Below, piece after piece: positions 16,636 through 25,860 of a DNA stretch of 52,207 nt (position 1 is the first letter of the stretch; the number at the start of each line of letters is the position of its first letter). The position numbers and the translations under genes were made by a program. Source of the DNA: Betaproteobacteria bacterium (GTDB taxonomy: Bacteria; Pseudomonadota; Gammaproteobacteria; Burkholderiales; SG8-41); assembly GCA_003820645.1 (NCBI GenBank), contig RPOR01000011.1, positions 1 to 52,207 of the forward strand. Reading direction: 5' to 3'. Under the pieces are notes generated by a model. The model had not been told where the DNA came from and searched no databases. It was given only the letters and a program-made list of their open reading frames with translations.

Positions 16636-17964
16636 TCAGTGGCGCGATTTCAGGACCCGCAGCGCGCGCACCTGCGGTGATGCGAAGATCGTGCCGTGCT
16701 TGACGAATGCTTCATGGTTGGTGATGACGTTATCGAGGTCATATAGATAATTGACCATGAAACCGGCGCCGTTGCTGAGCCCCTTTTCGGAGGTATCGCC
16801 AAGCCAGCGCACTTCTTCAATGCCGGCACCATTGCCCAGGTGGAAACGGGCGACCGGATCGACCGGGCGTCCATCGCCGTTTTTCGCTTCGAGCAGGTAT
16901 TCGGCCATGCGATCGTTCAGCACGGGCCGCAGCTGCTCGGCAAGCGCGGGGTCGGCATGCCAGTGCGGACGCGCGAGGTCCTGCAGCAGCGGCATATCGG
17001 GGCCGGTGCGGCGCAGCCAGGCCATGAACCCGGGCACCGGCGACAGCGTGACGAAGGTACGCAGTTGCGGGAAATCGCGGTTCAGTTCTGCGGCCACCTG
17101 TTTGATCAGGAAGTTGCCGAACGAGACGCCCTTCAATCCCTTCTGGCAGTTTGAAATCGAATAGAACACGGCAGTCCGTGCCGTGCGCGGATCTATTGGC
17201 GTGCGGCCGTCGGCGAGCAGCGGGGCGATGGCGCCGGGGACATCCTCGGTCAATGCGACTTCGACGAAAATCAGCAGGTCATCGGCGAGCGTGGGGTGGA
17301 AGAACGCAAAACACTTGCGGTCCGGCGGATCGAGGCGTCGCCGCAGGTCGCTCCAGCCGGAAATTTCGTGCACGGCTTCGTAACGGATGATCGTTTCGAG
17401 CAACACCGCCGGGGTGTGCCAGTCGATCGGCCGCATCTGCAGGAAGCCGCGGTTGAACCACGAACGGAACAGATGCTCGAAGTCGGCATCGACTTCCCCG
17501 AGTTCGGGATGCTGCGGCAGGAAATCGAGCAGGTCTTCGCGCATGTGCAGCAGCGCGGCAGTACCGCTGGGCGCAAAATTGAGCCGGCGCAGCACTTCCT
17601 GGCGTCGCGATTCAGCCGCATTGTGCAGCAACTGTGCCGCGGCGGGACCGGGATGCGCGGTGTACTCGCGGATGGCGGCGTCGAGCCGCGCGGTGTCCGT
17701 GGAAAAGCGCGCAGCCAGCGTCAGCAGGAAATCGAGTTTGGCCTGCGGGGGCAGGGCCGCGTAGCGCTCGAGGATGCGCCGCGCGAGCGCGACGCCCGAT
17801 GCTTCACCGAGTTCCGAGTACAGGGTTTCGGCGGCTTGGGCGAGCCACTGTTGCTGGCGCCGCTCGCGCAGCGTGCGGCCGCGCTCGGCGATGCCGTGCC
17901 AGAGACGGGCAAACAGGCCGCCCGTCTCCGGCGGGGTTGCTACATCAGTTCTCGACCTTGGCAC
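16636..17964 (-). CDS. Malonyl-CoA decarboxylase
   Basis: Converts malonyl-CoA to acetyl-CoA and CO2 in the cytoplasm. The 442-aa protein matches the family in length and layout: a helical N-terminal domain, then FFHPTLADDLLIFVEVALTE near 225, FYSISNCQKGLKGVSFGNFL near 275, LSPVPGFMAW near 310, and the C-terminal NYLYDLDNVITNHEAF segment with the acetyltransferase-like catalytic domain. The start codon lies inside the end of the upstream Bug receptor gene (20-bp overlap), so the two are coupled. This suggests malonate catabolism, although the expected malonyl-CoA synthetase (MatB) is not in the window. It converges with the SET-domain gene; no terminator is obvious in the 61-bp gap. Confidence 0.93.
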   Translation of the reverse strand: MPRSRTDVATPPETGGLFARLWHGIAERGRTLRERRQQQWLAQAAETLYSELGEASGVALARRILERYAALPPQAKLDFLLTLAARFSTDTARLDAAIREYTAHPGPAAAQLLHNAAESRRQEVLRRLNFAPSGTAALLHMREDLLDFLPQHPELGEVDADFEHLFRSWFNRGFLQMRPIDWHTPAVLLETIIRYEAVHEISGWSDLRRRLDPPDRKCFAFFHPTLADDLLIFVEVALTEDVPGAIAPLLADGRTPIDPRTARTAVFYSISNCQKGLKGVSFGNFLIKQVAAELNRDFPQLRTFVTLSPVPGFMAWLRRTGPDMPLLQDLARPHWHADPALAEQLRPVLNDRMAEYLLEAKNGDGRPVDPVARFHLGNGAGIEEVRWLGDTSEKGLSNGAGFMVNYLYDLDNVITNHEAFVKHGTIFASPQVRALRVLKSRH

Positions 17965-18925
17965 CTGAAGCCTTGACGACCTTGCCCCAGGTCGCGATTT
18001 CCTGTTTTACGAATTTGTCGAACTCGGCCGGGGGCTGGCCGCCGGCGGTGGCGCCCAGCGATTCCCAGACCTTCTTGATTTGCGGCAGCGTCAGCGCCTT
18101 GGATACCGACTGGTACATGCGGTCGATGATCGGCTGCGGCGTGCCCTTCACGCCCCACAGCGCGTACCACGTCGTCACGTTGATGTTGACGCCGGATTCC
18201 TGCAGTGTCGGCACCTCGGGCAGCAATTCCGAGCGTTTCGCAGTGGTGACCGCGAGCGCGCGCAGCTTGCCGGCCTTGATGTTGGGCGCAGCAGTACCCA
18301 TGCCGTCGAAGGCCATCGCGACTTCACCGGAGATCAGCGCCGGCGTCAGCGGGCCGGCGCCCTTGTACGGGACGTGCACCAGTTTGGTCCCGGTAATCAG
18401 GTTGAACAGTTCGCCGTTCATGTGGTGCGTGGTGCCGTAACCGGCCGAACCGTAGTTGATCTGGCCGGGCGTGCGCTTGTCGAGCGCGATCAGTTCCTTG
18501 ATGGTTTTGGCCGGAATCGACGGGTGCACGACCACTGCGCTGGGCACCGAAGCGGCCAAGGTCACCGGAATGAAGTCATTCACCAGGCTGTAGCTGAGTT
18601 TGGTGTACAGCGTTTCGGCGATGGTGTGATGAACCGCGCCCATGAACCAGGTATAGCCATTACCCGGTGCCCGTGCCGCCACACCGGCACCCAGCGTGCC
18701 GCCCGCACCGCCGATATTCTCGATCAGCACCTGCTGGCCGATATCGTTGGGCATCACTGCGGCAAGGGGACGGGCGAAGGCGTCAGTGCCGCCGCCCGCG
18801 GGGAAGGGGTTGATGATGCGGACGGCACGGGTCGGCCAGTTCTGCGCGGCCGCGAGGCCGGGCAATGCAGCAACCGTCAGCCCGATGACGCCGAGCACCA
18901 GCAATTTCCGGGAATTCTCCAACAT
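17945..18925 (-). CDS. Bug/TctC-family periplasmic solute receptor, coupled to malonyl-CoA decarboxylase
   Basis: Periplasmic binding protein, 326 aa, with a signal peptide ending near AAAQ, then WPTRAVRIINPFPAGGGTD and the family segments INYGSAGYGTTHHMNG and HVPYKGAGPLTPAL. A GGAGGAGAT ribosome site precedes the ATG. Its 3' end overlaps the malonyl-CoA decarboxylase start by 20 bp. By context malonate or a derivative is the best guess for the ligand. No membrane subunits are encoded nearby. Confidence 0.92.
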   Translation of the reverse strand: MLENSRKLLVLGVIGLTVAALPGLAAAQNWPTRAVRIINPFPAGGGTDAFARPLAAVMPNDIGQQVLIENIGGAGGTLGAGVAARAPGNGYTWFMGAVHHTIAETLYTKLSYSLVNDFIPVTLAASVPSAVVVHPSIPAKTIKELIALDKRTPGQINYGSAGYGTTHHMNGELFNLITGTKLVHVPYKGAGPLTPALISGEVAMAFDGMGTAAPNIKAGKLRALAVTTAKRSELLPEVPTLQESGVNINVTTWYALWGVKGTPQPIIDRMYQSVSKALTLPQIKKVWESLGATAGGQPPAEFDKFVKQEIATWGKVVKASGAKVEN

Positions 18926-19054
18926 GATCTCCTCCGATCGATTTTGGTATGTGGTGGCTCATTTTATGGAACTTGCCGGGGCTTGTATATCCTGAAAGTG
19001 CGGATTTCCGTGTCCCGCGAAGTCGGCAGTTTGCCGCTTGACCCGGGATCCCAT

Positions 19055-22000
19055 TCAATCGAAGCGCAGCGTGAACAGGATGTCTCCGGCGTTCTCGGCC
19101 CCGGCGGTGCCGCGCAGCCGCCATCTCTCGGACAACATATAGTCCATTCGCAGCAGGCTGCCGGCGGTGCCGCCCAGCGTTTGTTCCAGCCGGATGCTGA
19201 GTTGCTCAGTCAGTTTCTTGCCCAGTGTGACCGCGCCGAGCGCGCTGTTCTCGCTGCCGGCGAAGCCGATTTCGTCGAGCCCCACGCCCTGGGCAATTTG
19301 ACGTTGTATCGGCGTGCCGCCACTGCTGGTCAGGCCGAGCGCCGCTGCCTGCAATACGGCCAGTTGCGCACGGTCGGTGCCGGCCGGGTCGCGACCGAGG
19401 ATCAGCCAGGCCAGGCGGTCGGTATCCGACATGTCGGGGACCGACACCAGCTTCACCGAAGGACGCTGCAACGACCCGGTGACCTCGACGCCGACCTCGA
19501 CGGTCTGGATTTTGCGTATCGCCCGCAGATCGAGTCCGGGATCGGTCAGCGGACCGGCAAAGGTGAGTGTGCCGCGTTCGATGTCGAGCTGCTGTCCGAA
19601 TACCGAATACTGTCCGCGTACCGTGCGCACATCGCCGAGGGCCGCCAGCGCGGCACCACGGGTGGTGATGCGGAGCGAGCCGCCAAGCAGCGCGTCAAGT
19701 CCGTTACCGCGCACCGTGAGCTTGTCCTTGAGATCGATGCTGACGTCGAGTTTCACGGGCAGCGCGGCAGACTTCACGGCCGTTTCCGGTTTGGCGGAGC
19801 GCACGATGACGTCGTTGCCGAGTCGAGGTTTGCTCCTGGTGCCGGGGTCGTAGCGGCCTTCATCGAGGCTGAACTTGCCCTCCAGCGTGACCGCGCGGTC
19901 GCGCAATCCCAGGCGCCCGGTGCCGTCGATGGTGGCGGACCACTGGGGCGCCAGCAGAATCTGCGCGTGTTCTGCGCGCGCCTGCAGTTCCACGCTGTGC
20001 AATCCGCCAGCCAGTTCGGCAGTGCCGCTGGCGGTAATGCGCCCCTTTCCCGCCTTGAGTTCGAACTCGTCCAGCCGAAACTGCTTGCCGTCCAGCGTCG
20101 CCCGCAGCCGGCCCTCGCGCAGATCCACACCGGCGCCGACCGCTCGCAGCGCGATGCGGTCGCCGGTGATGGTGCCGACCAGGTGCGGTGCAGCTATGGT
20201 GCCGTCGGCGCGTAGCTGCACCGCCAGTTGTCCCTCGACACGGTCCACGCCGGGCAGCATGGCACGCAGCCAGGCCAGTGAGCGGAAGTCGAGGTTGGCG
20301 CTGCCGGTCAAGGGCGCGTCGGCCGGTAGCAGCCAGCCGCTGTCGCGGTGGAACATGCGGGTCTGCAGCCGTGCTGCAGCTGTGCCCATGGTCTCGCTGT
20401 CGATGTCGAGGGCGATGCTGATCGCGCTGTCTGCGGCAGCGAGATTGAGCAATGCCTTGCGCAGCGCCAGGGGCACCGGTGTCCCACCGCCGAGCGTGAG
20501 GTCGCCGCTCTCGCGATAGAGGCTGACATCGCCGTTCACTACATCGTCGAGCTTCAGCGACCATTCCCCACCGAGACGCAGGTTGTTCGATTCAAGGCCG
20601 TTGCCGTGCGGGAGCAGGCGTCCGGCGGCAACGCCGCGGAACGCACCTTGCGTGTCGATGCGCCCGTTCTCGGCGCGCAGCGAGGCTGGTCCGAATTCGC
20701 CGTCGAACAGTGTCCCGCGGAGTTGTTCGATGATCAGCAGATCGCGGCCGGCGGTAATCTGCGCAGGACCGTTCAGCCGCAGCGGCCACGGCAGCCCCGT
20801 TTCGAGCTGGTCCAGCGTGCCGATCCAGCGTGCATGCGGATCAATGCCGCCGGTGGCGCGCAGCACAGCCGTGGCGTCGCGTCCCTTGGCCGAGCCTTCC
20901 AGCACATGCCGGGCGCGGGTGCCGTTGCCGGACAGCTGCAGCGTGTCGATGCGGGTTTCCGCGAGTTGCAGGCCGGTCGCGTTCACCAAAAACTGCAGCG
21001 GACCTTCACGCCCGGCGGCGAGCGTACCCCGGCCGTGAAGGCGGGCGATGCGATGCTTTCCGGCCACCAGTTGCTGTCCGTCGACCGTGAAGTCCAGCGC
21101 GAGTCCGTCTGTTGCGCCGGTCACTGTGCCGCGCCCGCTGAGGCGTCCGCCCAGCGTGGGATCCAACGCACGCAGATCTTCGGCGGCGAGGGTCCAGTTG
21201 AGCTGGTCCTGCGGATGGCCATAGCTGCCTTTGATCTCCAGGCGGTTGCGCCCGATTGCGGCCTGTGCGGTGCCTTCAAACCAACGGGATTTTTGGGTAG
21301 AGAACGCGGCGGCTGCAGTGAACGGCAGATTGCGCCAGCGGCTGTCTGCAAGATCAACGGTGACTTGCGCCTGCCACTGCGGATGAATGTTGCCACTCGC
21401 CGAAATCCGGCCGTTCAGCAGCGCGGAAGGAACGGCTGCCAACCGCGACGGGTCCAGCCGGCTCACGCTGCCGCGCAGGGTAAAGGCCCGGGCTGCCGTC
21501 AGCCCCAGTTGTCCGGTGAATTCGGCGCTGCCCGTTCCGGCCTGCAGACGGGCGCTGTCAATCGTCAGCAGATCGCCGGCATGTTTTGCGGCCAGCTGCA
21601 ATTGCAGGCCGGCGCCGTCGAGTCTGGCGGTAACCTGTTGCGCTTTGGTGTTTCCGGACAGTTTTGCGGTGCCGGATACTCTGACGGGACGCAACCGGCT
21701 GTCGATGCGTGCGGGATCAATGTCGCGCAGTTGCACATCCATGGTGCCGTTGTCACCGCGCAATGCCGCGCTGCCGGTGATGCGTCCGCCCCCGGACACC
21801 TGCAGCTCAAGCGCGGGCAATGTCCAGTCGCGGCCACTGCCGGAGTAGCGGGCGCTGATTGCGGACAGCGGCAGTCGTCCGCTGTCCTGCGTGCCGGCCT
21901 CAGCATTTTCCGCACGCAGTGTGCCGGTCAGCCTGCTGTCGATGGTCTGTGCGTTCGCATCCACGGTCAACCGCGTCCGCGGCAGCTCTGTGGCCCAGGC

Positions 22001-22768
22001 GGACAAATCAAGTTCGCGTGCCTGTGCTTCGAACCTGGCAACCGGCTGCTCGGCATAGGGGTGCAATACGGCGGACGATTGCATGGTCGCACCGCGTCCG
22101 CTGCCGGTGATGGCGATCTGCAGTTCTTCCAGCGTTCCGGTCACTGTTGCCCTGGCCTGCAGCGCACGGGTTGTTGCGTCGCGCACCGCCTGTAACTGTC
22201 CCGTGATCGGGAAAGGACTCAGCGTGGCGATCTGCAGTGTGCCATCGACGTTCCATCCTGCCGACTGTGTCTGCAGCAGGCGGATGTCATGCGTGGTGCG
22301 CCCGCCCGAATAACCCAGCCGCAGGTTGTCAATGGCGGGCAGGCCGCCGATCTCCAGACGGCTGATCTCAAGCGCTGCGATGGAGAGATCGAAGGGGAGT
22401 GCCAGCGATGCCGGTGGCTTTGCCGGCGCGGTCGACAGGCTTTGGTAACGCAGGGTTGTAGCCGAGGCGCGGCCAAAATGAAGCCCGCCACGCAGCAGGG
22501 CGGCAGGCTGCCAGTTCAAGACGAACATGTCGGCTTCGAGCCTGAAATCACCGCCCAGGATCTGCAGTCGCCTGCCCCGTACTTCGCCGAGCAGTGATCC
22601 CTCGATACCCTCGACCGTGACTGCGCCGCCGCCCAGCTGTACTACTTTTCGGGCGGCCCATGCCAGACCTTGGCTGCTGCCCAGCCAGGCGGTTGCGGCG
22701 ACAATGGCGCATGCTGCGACGGCGGCTGCGGTGGCGGCGATGCGGATGGTGCGTGTCCGGCGCGTCAT
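19055..22768 (-). CDS. tamB: Translocation and assembly module subunit TamB
   Basis: Large envelope protein anchored in the inner membrane by one N-terminal helix (residues about 8-30) and spanning the periplasm to TamA; involved in outer-membrane protein assembly and lipid transport. The 1237-aa chain is a long run of repetitive beta-structure, rich in short Leu/Gly/Thr strands, ending in the conserved C-terminal DUF490 domain (GVEVTGSLQRPSVKLVSVPDM and GSLLRMDYMLSERWRLRGTAG). Length agrees with the E. coli protein (about 1260 aa). Its ATG lies 1 nt after the tamA stop codon. The family assignment rests on position, size and the C-terminal domain. Confidence 0.93.
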   Translation of the reverse strand: MTRRTRTIRIAATAAAVAACAIVAATAWLGSSQGLAWAARKVVQLGGGAVTVEGIEGSLLGEVRGRRLQILGGDFRLEADMFVLNWQPAALLRGGLHFGRASATTLRYQSLSTAPAKPPASLALPFDLSIAALEISRLEIGGLPAIDNLRLGYSGGRTTHDIRLLQTQSAGWNVDGTLQIATLSPFPITGQLQAVRDATTRALQARATVTGTLEELQIAITGSGRGATMQSSAVLHPYAEQPVARFEAQARELDLSAWATELPRTRLTVDANAQTIDSRLTGTLRAENAEAGTQDSGRLPLSAISARYSGSGRDWTLPALELQVSGGGRITGSAALRGDNGTMDVQLRDIDPARIDSRLRPVRVSGTAKLSGNTKAQQVTARLDGAGLQLQLAAKHAGDLLTIDSARLQAGTGSAEFTGQLGLTAARAFTLRGSVSRLDPSRLAAVPSALLNGRISASGNIHPQWQAQVTVDLADSRWRNLPFTAAAAFSTQKSRWFEGTAQAAIGRNRLEIKGSYGHPQDQLNWTLAAEDLRALDPTLGGRLSGRGTVTGATDGLALDFTVDGQQLVAGKHRIARLHGRGTLAAGREGPLQFLVNATGLQLAETRIDTLQLSGNGTRARHVLEGSAKGRDATAVLRATGGIDPHARWIGTLDQLETGLPWPLRLNGPAQITAGRDLLIIEQLRGTLFDGEFGPASLRAENGRIDTQGAFRGVAAGRLLPHGNGLESNNLRLGGEWSLKLDDVVNGDVSLYRESGDLTLGGGTPVPLALRKALLNLAAADSAISIALDIDSETMGTAAARLQTRMFHRDSGWLLPADAPLTGSANLDFRSLAWLRAMLPGVDRVEGQLAVQLRADGTIAAPHLVGTITGDRIALRAVGAGVDLREGRLRATLDGKQFRLDEFELKAGKGRITASGTAELAGGLHSVELQARAEHAQILLAPQWSATIDGTGRLGLRDRAVTLEGKFSLDEGRYDPGTRSKPRLGNDVIVRSAKPETAVKSAALPVKLDVSIDLKDKLTVRGNGLDALLGGSLRITTRGAALAALGDVRTVRGQYSVFGQQLDIERGTLTFAGPLTDPGLDLRAIRKIQTVEVGVEVTGSLQRPSVKLVSVPDMSDTDRLAWLILGRDPAGTDRAQLAVLQAAALGLTSSGGTPIQRQIAQGVGLDEIGFAGSENSALGAVTLGKKLTEQLSIRLEQTLGGTAGSLLRMDYMLSERWRLRGTAGAENAGDILFTLRFD

Positions 22769-22769
22769 C

Positions 22770-24530
22770 TCAGAACCTCACGCCCAGAGTGAAATGCAGG
22801 CGCACCTTGCCGGCATCTTCGGGTTGCGCGATGTCGAGGTTCAGTGAACCGGCCGGCGTGATCCAGCGCACGCCGACGCCATAGCCGTAGACCGGCCGCA
22901 ACTCCGACGGCGAATCCGCTGCATTGCCGGCGTCGATGAACATGGCGCCGCCCCATTGCGCGGTGAAGTCGTGCTGGTATTCAATCGTGGCGACGCCGAG
23001 GAAGCGGCCGCCGACCACCGCTGAGCCCTCCCGGACGCCGAGGGATTCGTAATCATAGCCGCGGACCGATTGATCGCCGCCGGCGCGGAACAGGAACTCG
23101 CTGGGGATGCCGTCCCTCGCGCTGGCCCAGACGGCGCCGAGTTCGCCGCGCAGGTGGACCCGGTCGGCGCGTCCGACAGGCAGGATATACAGGCCGCGAC
23201 CGTAGCCGCGCATGAAGGAACGCGTGGACAGCAGTGCGGCGGAGGCGCCGCCCAGTTGCAGGTTGATCATATGGCCGCGTCGCGGGCGCAACAGGTCATC
23301 GACTCCGCGCAGGGTCCATGCGTAGTTGAGCGAGAGGGCGCTCAGGTTGTCCACAGGGCCGGCGGTCAGCGATTGTTCCTCAGTCTGGAATTTCAGCGCC
23401 CAGTTGTGCTCCTCTTCCGGCGTGCGCCATGCGCGCTGCGCCGTCAGGCCCAGCGTGCGGCTGACGAGGTTCTCGATATCGCTGCGCTCGGCCTCCACGC
23501 CCAGCCGGTTGCGCCAGCCGCCCGGTTCGGGTGTCAGCGCCAGTTCGGCGTTGACGGCCTGCTTCTTGCTGTCGAGCCGCAGTTTTGTCGAACTCTGCCA
23601 GCCGGGTTGCAGCGTGTTGTGGTGCGTGAACGAGGCCTCGCCCCGGAGCCCGGTGTCGGTACTGAAGCCGGCGCCGAGATCGATTTTCATCAGCGGATGT
23701 TCGACGACACGAACGCGCACTGGCGCGGCTGCGGCCTGTGCCGGGTCTGTGTCGACGGCAACCGAGGCGCTGCGAAAAAATCCGCTGGTCTGGAGTTCCG
23801 TCTGGTACCGCACCACGGCCTCGTAACTGTACCGCTCGCCACTGCGAAAACGCTGCAGGTTTTCTACGATGTTGCGGGGGTAACGCTGCAGGCCGTCGAT
23901 TTGCGTGGCGCCGTAACGGAACAAGGGACCGCTGTCGATGGCGACCTTGATGGTTACGCGCGCAGCTTCAGGATCGACTTCCGCGGCACTGCTGGTGATG
24001 CGCGCCGCAGGGTAGCCATCGAACCGGAATTCGCGCAGCAGTGCCTCCTTGGCATCGTCCCATGCGCCCTGGCGAAAGGGCGTTTCAACCTTGAGGCGCC
24101 AACGCTGTTTGGCGCGTGCGATGCGTTCGACCTCGTTCGGCTCACCGGCGATCGCGCCGGTGACGCTGATGTCGGCTGCGGCGACGCGTGCGACCGGCCC
24201 GGTGATGACACGGATGAGCACCGTCGTCATGCCGGCGGCGGGCGTTCCCGTCACCTCGATCTGCGGCGAGAAATAGCCTGCGGTGGCGAGGAGCGCCTCC
24301 GCGTCCGCCGCCGCGCGCGCGACCAGCCGCTGCAGCATGGCAGCATCAACCCCCGGGCGTCCCCGGTAGCGGTAAACGTCGAGATGTTCCTCGAGCAATG
24401 ACTGCACTTCGACCGGCGCATCCAGTTCGATGCGCCATGCCACGGCGCCATCCTGCGCCAACGCCGGGCTTGTCCACAATGCGGCGGCCAGGAGCAGGGC
24501 GCGTAGGCGCAGGGTGCTGCGGAGCTTCAT
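22770..24530 (-). CDS. tamA: Translocation and assembly module subunit TamA
   Basis: Outer-membrane Omp85-family protein, partner of TamB. About 586 aa with a signal peptide (LRALLLAAALWTSPALAQ), three POTRA-like periplasmic domains over residues about 30-270, and a C-terminal 16-strand barrel with the GYDYESLGVREG region (FRAGGDQSVRGY is the conserved lid-loop motif) and a terminal aromatic F. The track begins 45 codons earlier inside the haemoglobin gene; I start at MKLRSTLRLR, which gives a proper signal peptide and a 17-nt gap. No strong ribosome site is seen, so coupling to the upstream gene is likely. Confidence 0.93.
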   Translation of the reverse strand: MKLRSTLRLRALLLAAALWTSPALAQDGAVAWRIELDAPVEVQSLLEEHLDVYRYRGRPGVDAAMLQRLVARAAADAEALLATAGYFSPQIEVTGTPAAGMTTVLIRVITGPVARVAAADISVTGAIAGEPNEVERIARAKQRWRLKVETPFRQGAWDDAKEALLREFRFDGYPAARITSSAAEVDPEAARVTIKVAIDSGPLFRYGATQIDGLQRYPRNIVENLQRFRSGERYSYEAVVRYQTELQTSGFFRSASVAVDTDPAQAAAAPVRVRVVEHPLMKIDLGAGFSTDTGLRGEASFTHHNTLQPGWQSSTKLRLDSKKQAVNAELALTPEPGGWRNRLGVEAERSDIENLVSRTLGLTAQRAWRTPEEEHNWALKFQTEEQSLTAGPVDNLSALSLNYAWTLRGVDDLLRPRRGHMINLQLGGASAALLSTRSFMRGYGRGLYILPVGRADRVHLRGELGAVWASARDGIPSEFLFRAGGDQSVRGYDYESLGVREGSAVVGGRFLGVATIEYQHDFTAQWGGAMFIDAGNAADSPSELRPVYGYGVGVRWITPAGSLNLDIAQPEDAGKVRLHFTLGVRF

Positions 24531-24547
24531 CGGGAGCCGGTGCTGAC

Positions 24548-24952
24548 CTAGTCGGGCCGATTGCGCATCCAGTCGGCAGTGCCGTAGAACGCCTTCAGCA
24601 GCGCCATGCGCAGGGTTTCCTCGACGCCGGTGTCTTCCATCGCCTGCAGCATGCAGGCGAGCCACGCGTCGCGTTCGGCAATGCCTATCGGAAAGGGCAG
24701 GTGCCGGGCACGCAGCATCGGGTGCCCGTATTTTTCCACGTACAGCGGCGGGCCGCCCAGCCAGCCGGAGAGAAACAGATAGAGCTTTTCGCGCGACCCG
24801 GAGAGCTCCTGCGGGTGCAGTTTGCGGATGCAGTGGTATTCCGGCACTTCGTCCATCAGGTCGTAGAAACGGTCGACGAGGCGCCGCACGGCGGCGTCGC
24901 CGCCGAGCAGCGCGTACGGCGTATCTGCCGCCGATTCCTGCGGGGCGCTCAT
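24548..24952 (-). CDS. Group 2 truncated haemoglobin
   Basis: Small haem protein that binds oxygen or reacts with nitric oxide. The 134-aa product fits the group 2 (trHbO) pattern: LGGDAAVRRLVDRFYDLMDE at the start, LYLFLSGWLGGPPLYVEKYGHP in the middle with the proximal His in the following LRARHLPFPIG region, and a C-terminal AWLACM segment. The Trp and Tyr in the distal pocket typical of the group appear as W and Y of GWLGGPPLY and the early FYDLM. I start at MSAPQES, which has AGGA 7 nt upstream; the track's extra 22 residues overlap the previous gene. It sits between the EamA exporter and tamA. Physiological role unknown. Confidence 0.9.
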   Translation of the reverse strand: MSAPQESAADTPYALLGGDAAVRRLVDRFYDLMDEVPEYHCIRKLHPQELSGSREKLYLFLSGWLGGPPLYVEKYGHPMLRARHLPFPIGIAERDAWLACMLQAMEDTGVEETLRMALLKAFYGTADWMRNRPD

Positions 24953-24971
24953 CCCCTGATCCTTTGCCACT

Positions 24972-25847
24972 TCATGACGTTTTGCCGGCCTCGCGGTTAA
25001 CCAGTGCGACGCCGGCAACTGCGATCAGCATGCCGATGATCGCCACCACGCTCAGCGTTTCATCGAACATCAGCCATGCCATCATCGCGGTCACCGCCGG
25101 TGTCAGGTAGAACAGGCTGGTCACGCGGGTGGCCGCGCCGCGTTCGATCAGCCGGAACAGCAGCGTCGTCGCGCCTGCTGACAGTACCAGCACCAGCCAG
25201 CCCAGTGCAATCAGGAACTCGCCCGTCCACCGCACCTCCCCGGTTTCCAGGGTCAGGGCCAGCGGCAGTGTGACCACCAGTGCCGCAGCGAACTGGATTA
25301 CGGAGCCCGTGCGGGGGTCGAACGAGGGACAGTAACGTTTCTGGTACAGCATGCCGAGGGTAATGCTGGCCAGCGCCAGCAAGGCAAGGGCCAGGCTGTG
25401 CATGGCCATGCCGTCCAGCGACATTTTCTGCCAGACCACCAGCGCGACGCCGGCAAGACCCAGCGCGAGGCCGCACCATTGCAGCAGCGCAACGCGTTCG
25501 CCGAGCAGGCGCCCTGCAGCGGCGGCCGTCAGCAACGGTTGCATGCCGACGATCAGTGCGACCACGCCGGCGGACATGCCGGCATGCACCGCACTGAATA
25601 CGCCACCGAGATAGCCGCCCTGGATCAGGACGCCGGCGGTGGCGATATGCCGCGCCCCTTCCAGCGTCGCCGGCCAGCGCGCGTGCAGCGCCAGCGCGAG
25701 CGGCAGCATCAGCGCAAGTACTCCAACATAGCGCAGCGTGAGGAAGGTCAGCGGCTCGGCGTGGGGCAGACCCAGTCGGGCGCCGATGAAACCGGTGCTC
25801 CACAGCAGTACGAACAGCGCCGGCACCGCGACCGCTGCCGGCGACAT
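24972..25847 (-). CDS. EamA/DMT-family transporter
   Basis: Ten-helix inner-membrane transporter of the drug/metabolite superfamily, most members of which export amino acids or other small metabolites. The 291-aa protein has two tandem five-helix EamA repeats; the conserved LWSTGFIGARLG segment near residue 15 and GVALVVWQKM near 155 mark the repeats. It follows the typA stop by 13 nt, and I chose the ATG at MSPAAVAV rather than the GTG inside typA. It probably shares the typA transcript. Substrate is unknown. Confidence 0.88.
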   Translation of the reverse strand: MSPAAVAVPALFVLLWSTGFIGARLGLPHAEPLTFLTLRYVGVLALMLPLALALHARWPATLEGARHIATAGVLIQGGYLGGVFSAVHAGMSAGVVALIVGMQPLLTAAAAGRLLGERVALLQWCGLALGLAGVALVVWQKMSLDGMAMHSLALALLALASITLGMLYQKRYCPSFDPRTGSVIQFAAALVVTLPLALTLETGEVRWTGEFLIALGWLVLVLSAGATTLLFRLIERGAATRVTSLFYLTPAVTAMMAWLMFDETLSVVAIIGMLIAVAGVALVNREAGKTS

Positions 25848-25860
25848 CCCGGAACTGCGG

